Below are positions 19,539 through 27,967 of a stretch of 64,000 nucleotides of DNA, piece after piece. The notes under the pieces are model-generated. The model ran no database searches. It had not been told where the DNA came from and saw nothing but the letters and a program-made list of their open reading frames with translations. The DNA lies in NCBI GenBank assembly GCA_016703945.1, contig JADJBC010000045.1:1-64000 (forward strand). The letters are read 5' to 3'. The position numbers and the translations under genes are program-made. Every line of letters begins with the position of its first letter. The stretch's first letter is position 1. This DNA is from Candidatus Aalborgicola danicus (GTDB taxonomy: Bacteria; Pseudomonadota; Gammaproteobacteria; Burkholderiales; Burkholderiaceae_C).

Positions 19539-19790
19539 TCAGTATTCTGCTTTTGTCGAACCACTTGCCAAGCTGGTTGAAGCAGCATGCAATGGCCGGC
19601 CGTTGAAGGCCGAGAGACTTAAGCCCTGCGAATCAATGCCCGTTCGCCATTCATCGATGCTATTGAAGACCAAATTGCAGCCAACACACCGGTATTGACC
19701 GGACGGTCGCATGCCTCCCGCCTCATCCCGACTAATGACTGGCTTGTAACTGGCTGCACCACAACTGCGGCATCGATTAACTGGCTTCAT
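19539..19790 (-). CDS. Small zinc-ribbon protein, 83 residues
   Basis: Two CxxC knuckles (Cys 7/10 and Cys 35/38, RCRSCGAA and YRCVGCNLVF) define a treble-clef or zinc-ribbon fold that would bind one zinc ion. The rest is hydrophilic, with no membrane helix. Start ATG 19790 is chosen over a longer in-frame start because the protein then begins directly before the first knuckle. It converges on the PH-domain gene with a 17-base gap. The function is unknown; nucleic-acid or protein binding is the usual role of such ribbons. Confidence 0.6.
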   Translation of the reverse strand: MKPVNRCRSCGAASYKPVISRDEAGGMRPSGQYRCVGCNLVFNSIDEWRTGIDSQGLSLSAFNGRPLHAASTSLASGSTKAEY

Positions 19791-20059
19791 GCCAAAAAGG
19801 ATACCTTCAATTTCCAGAATCCAGTGTGCGCCAGGACACAACAATGCGAAAGACCAGGACATGGGGCGTTCAATCTCATTTGCATCCATTGTTTTTGTAG
19901 AGGATTGCCCCCAATGCTTTCGAACCTAGGGTTTACCCGCATAAATTAACGGCACAATGGTCGCTAGACGACCGGCGTTTGAGCTGGCCTTGGGCATTTG
20001 ACGCCCGCTTAAGGGTTGGTAATCATTTGCCTGCCCCCCACCCATCGGATACCGCCACC

Positions 20060-21493
20060 ATGAACATGATTCCCACTCAAGAATTTGTCGAAAACGTCAC
20101 CTACGACGAACTCACCATCGGGCGCAGTGCGCGCCTGTTGCGCACGCTGAGTGTGGCCGACATCCAGGCTTTTGCCGCCGTGTCGGGGGATACCAATCCG
20201 GCCCACCTGGATGCCGAATACGCCAACGACACCTTGTTCCACGGCGTGATTGCCCATGGCATGTGGGGCGGCGCATTGATTTCTGCCCTGCTGGGCACCC
20301 GTTTTCCTGGCGCTGGCACCATCTATCTGGAGCAGGTGTTGCATTTCGTCAAGCCGGTGCGGGTGGGCGACACGCTGGCGGTGACAGTCACCGTTTTGAC
20401 CAAAGACGACGCCAAGAAGGCAGTGGAGATGGACTGCCAGGTGGTTAACCAGAAAGGCGAGCGGGTATTGCATGGCACCGCCCGCGTGCTGGCACCCACC
20501 AAAAAAGTGCGCCTGGCCAAGATTGCCGGACCACAAATCCAGCTTTTTGACCCCGAGGCCCGCTTTAAGGACCTGCTGGCGCTGGGCAAGGACCTGGAGG
20601 CCGTGCGCTGCGCGGTGGTGCACCCGTGCGACTTCGGTTCGCTCAGCGGCGCCATGGACGCGGCCCGCTACGGCCTGATCATCCCGGTGCTGGTCGGCCC
20701 TGAGGTGCGTATCCGCCACGTGGCGCAGGAAGGCGGCATCGACCTGAAGGATGTGGAAATTGTCTCCGTGCCCCACAGCCACGCGGCGGCGGGAGCTGCC
20801 GCCGACATGGCGGCCAATGGCGAGGTCGAGGTGCTGATGAAGGGCAGCTTGCACACCGACGAGCTGATCCACGCGGTACTCAAGCACCCGGGATTGCGCA
20901 CCGAGCGGCGCATGTCCCATGTGTTCCGGTTTGATGTGCCGCTGTACAGCAAGCCGCTGCTGATCACCGATGCCGCGCTGAACATCCGCCCGACCCTGAT
21001 GGAGAAGGTGGACATCATCCAGAACGCCATTGACTTCGCCCGCATTCTGGGTGTTCACACCCCCAAGGTCGCCATTCTGTCGGCGGTGGAAACGGTCAAC
21101 CCCAGCATCCCCTCCACGCTGGACGCAGCGGCCTTGTGCAAGATGGCCGAGCGCGGCCAGATCACCGGCGGCCTGCTCGATGGCCCGCTGGCCTTTGACA
21201 ACGCCATTTCCAGTGAGGCGGCCCACATCAAGAACATCGACTCACCGGTGGCCGGCCATGCCGACATCCTGGCCGTGCCCGACCTGGAAAGTGGCAACAT
21301 GCTGGCCAAGCAGCTCGAATACCTGGCCGGCGCTTCGGGCTCTGGCCTGGTGCTGGGCGCGCGCATTCCAATTGCGCTGACCAGCCGTGCCGACGGGCCG
21401 ACCAACCGCGTGGCCTCGGCCCTGCTGGCCCTGCTGGCCGCGCACAATGCGCGGCGCAACCATGCCCGCAAGAACTGGAACAGCCTGCCCTAA
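20060..21493 (+). CDS. MaoC-like hydratase domain fused to phosphate acetyl/butyryltransferase
   Basis: A 477-residue two-domain protein. Residues 1-155 form a hot-dog/MaoC domain with AVSGDTNPAHLDAEYA, the R-hydratase-type Asp/His region, and FHGVIAHGMW. Residues about 165-477 form a phosphate acyltransferase domain (VVHPCDFGSLSGAMDAARYG, LLITDAALNIRPTL, and the C-terminal SRADGPTNRVASALLA). The acyltransferase interconverts acetyl-CoA (or butyryl-CoA) and the acyl phosphate. Acetate kinase follows after 15 bases, so the pair forms an acyl-CoA to acid pathway yielding ATP. The ATG at 20060 replaces a longer frame from 19979 because it aligns with the domain start. This fused type is annotated in many Burkholderiales; the MaoC substrate is unknown. 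Confidence 0.92.
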   Translation: MNMIPTQEFVENVTYDELTIGRSARLLRTLSVADIQAFAAVSGDTNPAHLDAEYANDTLFHGVIAHGMWGGALISALLGTRFPGAGTIYLEQVLHFVKPVRVGDTLAVTVTVLTKDDAKKAVEMDCQVVNQKGERVLHGTARVLAPTKKVRLAKIAGPQIQLFDPEARFKDLLALGKDLEAVRCAVVHPCDFGSLSGAMDAARYGLIIPVLVGPEVRIRHVAQEGGIDLKDVEIVSVPHSHAAAGAAADMAANGEVEVLMKGSLHTDELIHAVLKHPGLRTERRMSHVFRFDVPLYSKPLLITDAALNIRPTLMEKVDIIQNAIDFARILGVHTPKVAILSAVETVNPSIPSTLDAAALCKMAERGQITGGLLDGPLAFDNAISSEAAHIKNIDSPVAGHADILAVPDLESGNMLAKQLEYLAGASGSGLVLGARIPIALTSRADGPTNRVASALLALLAAHNARRNHARKNWNSLP

Positions 21494-21508
21494 GTAAGAA
21501 AATCACCC

Positions 21509-22690
21509 ATGGCCATTCTCGCTGTCAACGCCGGGTCATCGAGCCTGAAGTTTTCCCTGCACCCACGCTACGGCGAAGAGGTAGGCCCCAGTGTGCTCAC
21601 CGGCAACATACAGGGACTGGAGCCCGGCGGCACGCCCGAGATGGGCTGGTCTTTCAACGGCGCCTCACACCAGCAAGCGCTGGCCGACGGTGCCGGCAGT
21701 TCGTTCGCCCGCGCGCTGGCGGCGCTACGCAGCCTGCTGGCCCTTGAGCCGGGCGTGCCGCGCATCGCGGCCGTGGCGCACCGTGTAGTGCATGGCGGTG
21801 CCGAGTTCCGGACCAGCGTCATCGTCACCGATGCCGTGCTGCAAAGTCTCACCAAGCTGAACTCGCTGGCTCCCCTGCACCAGCCGCACAACCTGGAGGG
21901 TGTGCGCGCCTTCCGCGAGGCCTTTCCCGAGTTGCCGCAGATTGCCTGTTTTGACACGGCCTTCCACGCCACCCTAGCCGAGGTGGATTACACCTTTGCG
22001 CTGCCCCAGGCCTTGACTGAACGGGGTGTGCGCCGCTATGGCTTTCACGGCCTGTCCTACCAGTTCATCATGGACACGCTGCTGCGCGCCAGCCCGCGTG
22101 CCCGTGGTCGCGTGCTGATGGCGCACCTGGGCAACGGCGCCAGCCTGTGCGCCGCACGCGAGGGCAGAAGCTGTGCGACCACCATGGGTTTCTCGGCGTT
22201 GGACGGCCTGATGATGGGCACGCGCACGGGCTCGCTGGACCCCGGTGTCATGCTGTACCTATTGGAGCAAGGCTGGGACCACCAGCGCTTGCAGACGCTG
22301 CTGTACAAGCAGAGCGGTCTTTTGGGTGTGTCCGGCATCTCGGCCGATATGCGCCGCCTGCGGTCTGACGGCTCGGCTGCAGCGCAAAAGGCGATTGCCC
22401 TGTTCACCCACCGCGTGGTGCGTGAGAGTGGGGCCCTGACCGCCTGCATGAGCGGCCTGGACGTGCTGGCCTTCAGCGGCGGCATTGGCGAGCACGATGC
22501 CGTACTGCGCCAAGAGGTCTGCGCCAGCCTGGCCTATCTGGGGGTGGAGATCGACCCTGCGCGCAACCTGGCCGCCGTGGGCAGTGACACCTTGGCCGTG
22601 CACGCAAGCAGCAGCGCGGTAGAAGTATGGGTGGTGCCAACCGACGAAGGTCGTGTGGCCGCCCGCGATGCCGCACGTCTGCTGGGATGA
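21509..22690 (+). CDS. ackA: Acetate kinase
   Basis: It transfers a phosphoryl group between acetate (or another short acid) and ADP/ATP. The 393-residue protein has the N-terminal phosphate loop AVNAGSSSLKFSL, the VAHRVVHGG motif, the catalytic-site RRYGFHGLSYQF with its essential His, AHLGNGASLCA and the GFSALDGLMMGTRTGSLDPG block, ending with DVLAFSGGIGEHDA. It is 15 bases behind the phosphotransacetylase fusion, an obvious operon. Start ATG is at 21509. Confidence 0.96.
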   Translation: MAILAVNAGSSSLKFSLHPRYGEEVGPSVLTGNIQGLEPGGTPEMGWSFNGASHQQALADGAGSSFARALAALRSLLALEPGVPRIAAVAHRVVHGGAEFRTSVIVTDAVLQSLTKLNSLAPLHQPHNLEGVRAFREAFPELPQIACFDTAFHATLAEVDYTFALPQALTERGVRRYGFHGLSYQFIMDTLLRASPRARGRVLMAHLGNGASLCAAREGRSCATTMGFSALDGLMMGTRTGSLDPGVMLYLLEQGWDHQRLQTLLYKQSGLLGVSGISADMRRLRSDGSAAAQKAIALFTHRVVRESGALTACMSGLDVLAFSGGIGEHDAVLRQEVCASLAYLGVEIDPARNLAAVGSDTLAVHASSSAVEVWVVPTDEGRVAARDAARLLG

Positions 22691-22712
22691 CACCGTTGAC
22701 TCAAGGAAACGC

Positions 22713-23555
22713 ATGAGTGCAACGGCCATCAGCATCGGGCCTATTGCACTTCCAACCCAACTGCTCATCCTGCTATTTTGTGCCGCTGTAGCTGCAACCG
22801 TCGGCCATTTGGTCGGGCGAAGTCAAAAAGTCGGCATCAGCAGCACCTTAACCGACATGGTATTGGCAGCGGGTGTCGCCGCCCGTGTTGTCTTTGTTGT
22901 GTCGTGGTTCGAAAACTACCGCAGCGCGCCATGGAGCATGCTCGATATCCGCGACGGCGGCTTCACGTCTTGGGCAGGTGTGCTTGCCGCAGTTCTTGTC
23001 GCGCTGTGGCAGGGCTGGCGACGTGCAACACTGCGGGGTCCGTTGTTGGCGGGGCTTTTGGCGGCTACCGTGATGTGGTTCGTGTCGCCCGCGGTTCTGC
23101 GCTTGGGCAGTGGTCCGGCACTGTCCGATCTGGACGCGATGTCGTTTGTCACGATGCAAGGAACGCCGGTCAGCCTGGCAAAGCTGACGCAGGGCAAACC
23201 TCTGGTTGTCAACTTGTGGGCCACCTGGTGTCCGCCATGCCGCCGGGAGATGCCCGTGCTGGCTGCGGCGCAGCAGCAATTGCCAGGTGTCAGTTTCATA
23301 TTGGCGAACCAAGGCGAGAACCAAGTCACCGTGCAGCGGTACCTTGCTGCGAGTGGGCTGACTCTTGCCAACGTGGTTCTGGATCCGGGCAAGAAGTTGG
23401 GGCAGCAGCTCGGCTCAACCGCACTGCCCACCACATTGTTCTTTGACATGAACGGCCGGTTGGTTGACACCCATCTCGGCGCGTTGTCGTCGGCAACGCT
23501 GGCCAGCAAACTGAAAAAATTGGAGGCTTCAGGCCCCAACTTAGCCGCTCACTGA
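22713..23555 (+). CDS. Multi-helix membrane domain (Lgt-like) fused to a TlpA-type thioredoxin
   Basis: Residues 1-130 contain several hydrophobic helices (LPTQLLILLFCAAVAATVGHLVG, MVLAAGVAARVVFVVSWF, and others) and a WAGVLAAVLVALW segment reminiscent of the Lgt/prolipoprotein diacylglyceryl transferase fold, though catalytic Lgt residues are not evident to me. Residues about 145-280 form a thioredoxin-like domain with LWATWCPPCRREMPVL, a CPPC active site of the TlpA/ResA class, for periplasmic disulfide reduction or cytochrome maturation, and a cis-Pro loop ALPTTLFF. It starts 22 bases after ackA. The fusion type is known in Burkholderiales but uncharacterised as far as I know. Confidence 0.82.
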   Translation: MSATAISIGPIALPTQLLILLFCAAVAATVGHLVGRSQKVGISSTLTDMVLAAGVAARVVFVVSWFENYRSAPWSMLDIRDGGFTSWAGVLAAVLVALWQGWRRATLRGPLLAGLLAATVMWFVSPAVLRLGSGPALSDLDAMSFVTMQGTPVSLAKLTQGKPLVVNLWATWCPPCRREMPVLAAAQQQLPGVSFILANQGENQVTVQRYLAASGLTLANVVLDPGKKLGQQLGSTALPTTLFFDMNGRLVDTHLGALSSATLASKLKKLEASGPNLAAH

Positions 23556-23560
23556 GCAAC

Positions 23561-23579
23561 TGGGCATTTGGAATGCCCA
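23561..23579. terminator. Perfect 8-bp hairpin between convergent genes
   Basis: TGGGCATT and AATGCCCA surround a three-base loop, between the end of the thioredoxin fusion and the end of the lipase foldase gene. There is no T-run, so intrinsic termination is uncertain; the position favours a bidirectional transcription end. Confidence 0.4.
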
Positions 23580-23650
23580 ACCCGTCTTTCGAGGGTAAAA
23601 CTGACAGTGGCAATGAATTTCATTGCTCGGAAGGAGTTATGTGCCGCCTG

Positions 23651-24625
23651 CTAGTCGTAGGCCACCAGACGGGGCAGTTCTGGCTGTGAAAACAGGCTTT
23701 GCTGAAGTTGGAGTACGGCGGCCTGGCGCTCCGACTCCGACGCCTGGGCGTTGCTTTGCAGCACTTTGCCGCGCTGCTCCTGGTATTGGGCGATGCGGGC
23801 TTTCCAGATTGTTTCTTCCCGGTCCACGTCGGCAAGCCGGGCAGCGGCCTCGGGATCAAAGGCCTTGGCCCGCATGCGGTAGATGTCGTCTTCGCTGGCG
23901 CCTTTGGCGCGTAACTCCTGCGCTTGTTGCTCCACCCGCACCACCACCAGACTAGCCTCGCGCGCCTCACGTAGAACGGGTGACATGGCGGTGTCCAGAG
24001 CGGCGAGTTGCTGCTTCTTTTGCTCGGCATTCAAAGCCGGGTTTTGGCTGACCTCCAGCCGGGCCACGGCGTCCATGTCATAGGCATCATCAAAGCCAAA
24101 CATGCCCTGGGTTTCCTCGACGCTGAAGTAGCGTGCGCGCAGGTCCTGCATGGCCAACATGCGTGCACGGATCGCCTGCACCGCGTTGCCGCTGAGCTCG
24201 GGCTTGCCTTCCAATACCAGCAATTCGCGCTTGAAAGCGATGTACAGGTCCAGCAAACGCTGGGCTCTTTTGGCCTGAGCTGGGGGCAGACGGCGTTCCA
24301 GCTCTCCGCGCAAATGGACGGTGATGCCCTCAATGCTCTGTTCACCGACGGCACTGAGGTAGTAGTCAAACAGGCGCTTGAGTTCGCCATAGGCCAGCGG
24401 CCCGCTACTGGCATCGGTAGCGCCCGCTTGCAACACCTGCAGGTTGCCATCGGGCACCGTATCCAGCATGGAGCGGACAAAAGGTTTTGTGCCAACTGCC
24501 GCTGTAGCAACAGGCGGGGCAAGATCCGGCGCTGAGGGGCTGTTGCTCTGCCAGAGCACCAGCCCACCGATCAGCAGAGCTAGCGTTGCCAGCCCCCAAA
24601 CGAGTGGGCGCGTGCGGACCTGCAT
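23651..24625 (-). CDS. lifO: Lipase-specific foldase (lipase chaperone)
   Basis: A periplasmic steric chaperone, anchored by one N-terminal helix (residues about 8-25, WGLATLALLIGGLVLW), that folds the secreted lipase encoded just upstream. The 324-residue product has the family motif LKRLFDYYLSAVGE near residue 95, preceded by FVRSMLDTVPDG, and a long helical C-terminus (about 130-320) forming the extended arms that clasp the lipase. Start ATG is at 24625; a longer frame to 24697 overlaps the lipase gene and is not preferred. The gene lies 7 bases behind the lipase stop, so both are translated from one transcript. Confidence 0.92.
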   Translation of the reverse strand: MQVRTRPLVWGLATLALLIGGLVLWQSNSPSAPDLAPPVATAAVGTKPFVRSMLDTVPDGNLQVLQAGATDASSGPLAYGELKRLFDYYLSAVGEQSIEGITVHLRGELERRLPPAQAKRAQRLLDLYIAFKRELLVLEGKPELSGNAVQAIRARMLAMQDLRARYFSVEETQGMFGFDDAYDMDAVARLEVSQNPALNAEQKKQQLAALDTAMSPVLREAREASLVVVRVEQQAQELRAKGASEDDIYRMRAKAFDPEAAARLADVDREETIWKARIAQYQEQRGKVLQSNAQASESERQAAVLQLQQSLFSQPELPRLVAYD

Positions 24626-24632
24626 GGCGGGC

Positions 24633-25565
24633 TTAAAGGCCCAGGTTGCGCAGCCGATTGGCGTGCTGGCGGTAGATAGTGACCGGATTGGTTTCAAACA
24701 GATTGATCAGGCCAACGGTCTGGTTCACTTCGTCCATGTGGTTCATGGCGTAGTCGTCGCGGATGACACGACCCAGGTGGGTAGAACAGCTTGCCACCAG
24801 GCCGTCGTTCTTGGCGCCACCAAAAGCCAGCGAGGTCAGCGCCAGCGCTGGATCGAGGGGGTCAAACACGTTGGTGTAAGACCTGGCACCGCTCCACGAG
24901 AAATAGGACACTCCGCGAGACGTGTAGGCACCTTCGCCACACGCAGTGGTCGGCACGCCGCCTGGGTGGGCCTGGTTGAACTTCAAAGAACCGGCCGTGC
25001 TCAAGGACTTGGCCGCTGCCAAAGCGTTTTGGGTCATACCTGAGCCGCCCGACAGAAAGTTGATCACCGAAGCCAGGCCATTGGTGACCGACACGATGAT
25101 GGTATTGGAAATCGATCCGGGAGGTGCCACGCCCAACAGCACATCGGCGACCGACGAGCCTTTGTGCACCCCGCCCACCGAGGTGGCCGAGGCCACTAAG
25201 TCCGGGCGCACCGAGGCCACATAACGAATGGTCGGGCCGCCATGGCTATGGCCAATCAGGTTAACTTTGGCGGCACCGGTGGCAGCCAGGATCTGCTTGA
25301 CCTGGGTCAGCAATTGTTCGCCACGCACTTCCGTGCTGTTGGCAGCTGACACCTGGGTCACGTAGACCCTGGCACCGTCAGCGCGCAAAGCGGAGGGTAT
25401 GCCGTACCAATATTCCACCGGTCCGATATTGTCAAAGCCAAACAGACCGTGCACCAGCACGATGGGGTATTTGGTCTGCGTATAACCGGCCGCCAGAGCG
25501 GACGCGGGAGACAGCGACAGTGCCAATAGGCAGGCACCCAACCAGGTCATCACAATTTTCTTCAC
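24633..25565 (-). CDS. lipA: Secreted triacylglycerol lipase (Pseudomonas/Burkholderia family I type)
   Basis: An exported lipase that hydrolyses long-chain triglycerides. A signal peptide (WLGACLLALSLSPASALA) is followed by the oxyanion-hole motif VLVHGLFGF and the nucleophile elbow GHSHGG (Ser about 107). The Asp of the triad is likely in NVFDPLDPA and the His in AMNHMDEVNQ near the C-terminus, which closely follows P. aeruginosa LipA. Two cysteines (TTACGEG, VASCSTH) match the conserved disulfide pair. The GTG at 25565 is preferred because GGAG lies six bases upstream and it directly precedes KKIV and the signal peptide. Such lipases leave the cell by type II secretion after foldase-assisted folding; an isolated gspF lies nearby. 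Confidence 0.93.
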   Translation of the reverse strand: MKKIVMTWLGACLLALSLSPASALAAGYTQTKYPIVLVHGLFGFDNIGPVEYWYGIPSALRADGARVYVTQVSAANSTEVRGEQLLTQVKQILAATGAAKVNLIGHSHGGPTIRYVASVRPDLVASATSVGGVHKGSSVADVLLGVAPPGSISNTIIVSVTNGLASVINFLSGGSGMTQNALAAAKSLSTAGSLKFNQAHPGGVPTTACGEGAYTSRGVSYFSWSGARSYTNVFDPLDPALALTSLAFGGAKNDGLVASCSTHLGRVIRDDYAMNHMDEVNQTVGLINLFETNPVTIYRQHANRLRNLGL

Positions 25566-25823
25566 ACTAGTCTCCAGAAAGGGCGACAACGCCCAAGGGT
25601 TGATAGGAATCCATCTCTTACCTCAGTGCGACCTCTGGGGTGCGGGCGCTGTCGCTGGGTGACCTGGTCCCGGTTATTTGTACCAACCGGTCGGGGTCTA
25701 AAAAAGCACGATCGTGCGTTTTCGCAATGGTAAGGCGGTGATCCTGTTTTGTCATGCTGGTAAACCCGGATGACGTGAATTCTCTAGTCGAAGTGAAGTG
25801 AGCCAACGGTCCGAAAAGAACCG

Positions 25824-25858
25824 AAAAAAAAGCCCTACCGCGCATCACGCGGCAGGGC
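25824..25858 (-). terminator. Rho-independent terminator of the OmpW-like gene
   Basis: Read on the minus strand, GCCCTGCCGCG pairs with CGCGGTAGGGC (one mismatch, loop TGATG) and is followed by eight Ts. It begins 24 bases downstream of the OmpW-like stop. Confidence 0.85.
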
Positions 25859-25881
25859 ATCAAGTGAGAAACCCGGTGAAT

Positions 25882-26487
25882 TTAGAAACGCCAGCCTAAG
25901 CCTATGCCGAAGAGAACGGGGTCGACCTTGAAGCTACCCTGGTTCGCAGCGCCAACATACACGTCGGTTCCGATATACACTTTTTTCAAGTCGAAGTTCA
26001 GAACCATATTCCCGCTCAGAGGGATGTCCACACCCAGTTGCAGCGCGCCGCCCCAACTGCTCTTGTCAATCGATGCAGCTCCGGCCAGAACGTCCACATT
26101 GGAGAAAATGGTGTAGTTGATACCGGCGCCTACATAAGGCTTGATGCCACCACTGGTGTCAAAATGGTATTGCGCCAGAAGAGTCGGAGGAAGATGGTCC
26201 AGGGTACCGATTTGTTTGCCCAGCTTCGAAGAGCTGAGTTCCTGCTTTTGGGGAACCGTCAAAATCAATTCCATGGCGAAGTTCTTGTTAAAGAAGTAGC
26301 TGATGTCTACTTCGGGAATCCACTTGTCATTGATGGACAAACCCAAACCGGTGTCGTCAGTGTTGGCGCTTTGCAGGCTCACTGCACGGGCACGCACCAT
26401 CCACGGGCCTTCTTTGGATTGCTGGGCAAAAACGGCACCTGACATCAGGGAGCACACCACGGCAGCGGCAAGGACTTGCTTTTTCAT
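25882..26487 (-). CDS. OmpW-family outer-membrane protein
   Basis: An eight-stranded beta-barrel for small, often hydrophobic solutes. The 201-residue precursor has a signal peptide (VLAAAVVCSLMSGAVFA). The mature part shows alternating strands with the family features WMVRARAV at the start, IPEVDISYFFNKNFAMELIL, a PPTLLAQYHF segment, IKPYVGAGINYT, and a C-terminal aromatic ending GLGWRF typical of outer-membrane insertion. ATG 26487 is chosen over a longer frame because it sits directly at the signal peptide. A strong terminator follows. Confidence 0.92.
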   Translation of the reverse strand: MKKQVLAAAVVCSLMSGAVFAQQSKEGPWMVRARAVSLQSANTDDTGLGLSINDKWIPEVDISYFFNKNFAMELILTVPQKQELSSSKLGKQIGTLDHLPPTLLAQYHFDTSGGIKPYVGAGINYTIFSNVDVLAGAASIDKSSWGGALQLGVDIPLSGNMVLNFDLKKVYIGTDVYVGAANQGSFKVDPVLFGIGLGWRF

Positions 26488-26696
26488 AGTCAATAAATCG
26501 TTTGGTACAGGGAAAATTCCCAAAACGCATTGAACTACTTCAATAAATGAACGGATTGATCCAAATCAGGGTTTACCCGAATTTAGCCGGAAAATCACTG
26601 AATGTGGTGCCAAGGCTACGACCTGCCGCCTGCCACCTTTGCGCTCACACCAACACGCCGATACAACGGCACGACTTCAACCGCTAACATCACCCC

Positions 26697-27935
26697 ATGC
26701 CCGCCTACACATTTGAAGCCCTGGACGCCAACGGCAGTACCCGCAAGGGAGTCATTGAAGCCGATACCGCCAAGGCGGCACGGGGTTTGCTGCGGGCCCA
26801 GCTGCTGGTTCCCATGGTGCTGCAGCCAGTCAGTGGTCAGGCCAATAACGCCGCCGAAAACGGTACGTCCATCGCGTCAACCACGCTCTGGAGTTCGCGG
26901 GTGTTCAATGCCACCGCGCTGGCCATCTGGACCCGGCAGATCGCGGGTCTGGTGGCCTCTGGCTTGCCTTTGGAGCGCGCGCTGACCGCCTTGTCTGACG
27001 AGTCCGACGATGAACGCCAGCGCAATTTGGTGGCCGCGTTGCGGGCCGAAGTGAATGGTGGCACCGCCTTTGCCACCGCATTGGCCCAGCACCCCCGCGA
27101 GTTCTCCGCAACCTACTGCGCGGTGGTGGGGGCCGGTGAACACAGCGGCCACCTCGGCTTGGTGTTGGAACGCCTGGCCGATGACCTGGAGCAAAGCCAG
27201 GAGCTCAAATCCAAGCTGGTGGGCGCCGCGCTCTACCCCGCCATTGTGACCCTGGTGGCCATCACCATCGTGATGTTCCTGCTAGGTTATGTGGTGCCGC
27301 AGGTGGCGGAGGTGTTTGCCGGCAGCAAACGGGCCCTGCCCATGCTGACGGTGATCATGCTGGGCTTGGGCAATTTTGTGAAACACCAGGGCTGGCTGAT
27401 GCTGATTGCTCTTTTTTTGATAGCTGCTTGCGCCCGTTTGGCGTGGGCTAGCGCCTCATTTCGTGAAAGATTTGATGCTGCGTGGCTGACCGTTCCGGTG
27501 CTGGGCAAACTCTCCCGAGGCTACAACACGGCGCGTTTTGCCAGCACCTTGGCCATGCTGGCCGGAGCGGGCGTGCCGATTTTAAAAGCCCTGCAGGCGG
27601 CGGCCGACACCTTGTCCAACCGCGCCATGCGGGCGGACGCACTGGATGCTCTGGTGCTGGTGCGTGAAGGCGCACCGTTGGCATCGGCCATGGCGCAAAA
27701 GAAACGTTTTCCCGGACTACTGGCCATGTTTGCGCGCCTGGGTGAACAAACCGGCCAGTTGCCACTGATGCTGGAACGCGCCGCGCGCCAGATCAGCACC
27801 GAGGTGCAACGGCGCTCATTGCAACTGGCAACCCTGCTGGAGCCGCTGTTGATCGTGACCATGGGGCTGGTGGTGATGTTGATTGTGCTGGCGGTTTTGT
27901 TACCCATCATCCAGCTCAACCAATTGGTGCGCTAA
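26697..27935 (+). CDS. gspF: Type II secretion inner-membrane platform protein GspF (orphan)
   Basis: A polytopic component of the type II secretion or type IV pilus platform. The 412-residue length is normal. It shows two T2SSF domains (about 75-195 with IWTRQIAGLVASGLPLERAL; about 280-400 with ARFASTLAMLAGAGVPILKA) and three hydrophobic segments (about 180-205, 232-252, 380-405). The N-terminal AYTFEALDANG is typical of the family. Neither gspE nor gspG is next to it in the window, so it looks isolated, although the lipase nearby would need such a system. The second hydrophobic segment (residues about 239-255) is encoded by an interspersed repeat. Confidence 0.92.
   Translation: MPAYTFEALDANGSTRKGVIEADTAKAARGLLRAQLLVPMVLQPVSGQANNAAENGTSIASTTLWSSRVFNATALAIWTRQIAGLVASGLPLERALTALSDESDDERQRNLVAALRAEVNGGTAFATALAQHPREFSATYCAVVGAGEHSGHLGLVLERLADDLEQSQELKSKLVGAALYPAIVTLVAITIVMFLLGYVVPQVAEVFAGSKRALPMLTVIMLGLGNFVKHQGWLMLIALFLIAACARLAWASASFRERFDAAWLTVPVLGKLSRGYNTARFASTLAMLAGAGVPILKALQAAADTLSNRAMRADALDALVLVREGAPLASAMAQKKRFPGLLAMFARLGEQTGQLPLMLERAARQISTEVQRRSLQLATLLEPLLIVTMGLVVMLIVLAVLLPIIQLNQLVR
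27411..27460 (+). repeat. Interspersed repeat family A, copy 3, inside gspF
   Basis: CTTTTTTTGATAGCTGCTTG, CGCCCGTTTGGC and GTGGGCTAGCGCC match the family pattern and lie in the coding strand of gspF, encoding residues about 239-255 (LFLIAACARLAWASASF), which make up most of a predicted membrane helix. Confidence 0.7.
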
Positions 27936-27967
27936 ACAACGGCAATTGGCTGCTCGAAGCGGCCGCT

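Noticed and set aside
25618..25863. Minus-strand ORF of 81 codons between the lipase and the OmpW-like gene
   Set aside because: It spans the terminator hairpin of the OmpW-like gene and shows no motif; more likely the lipase promoter region.
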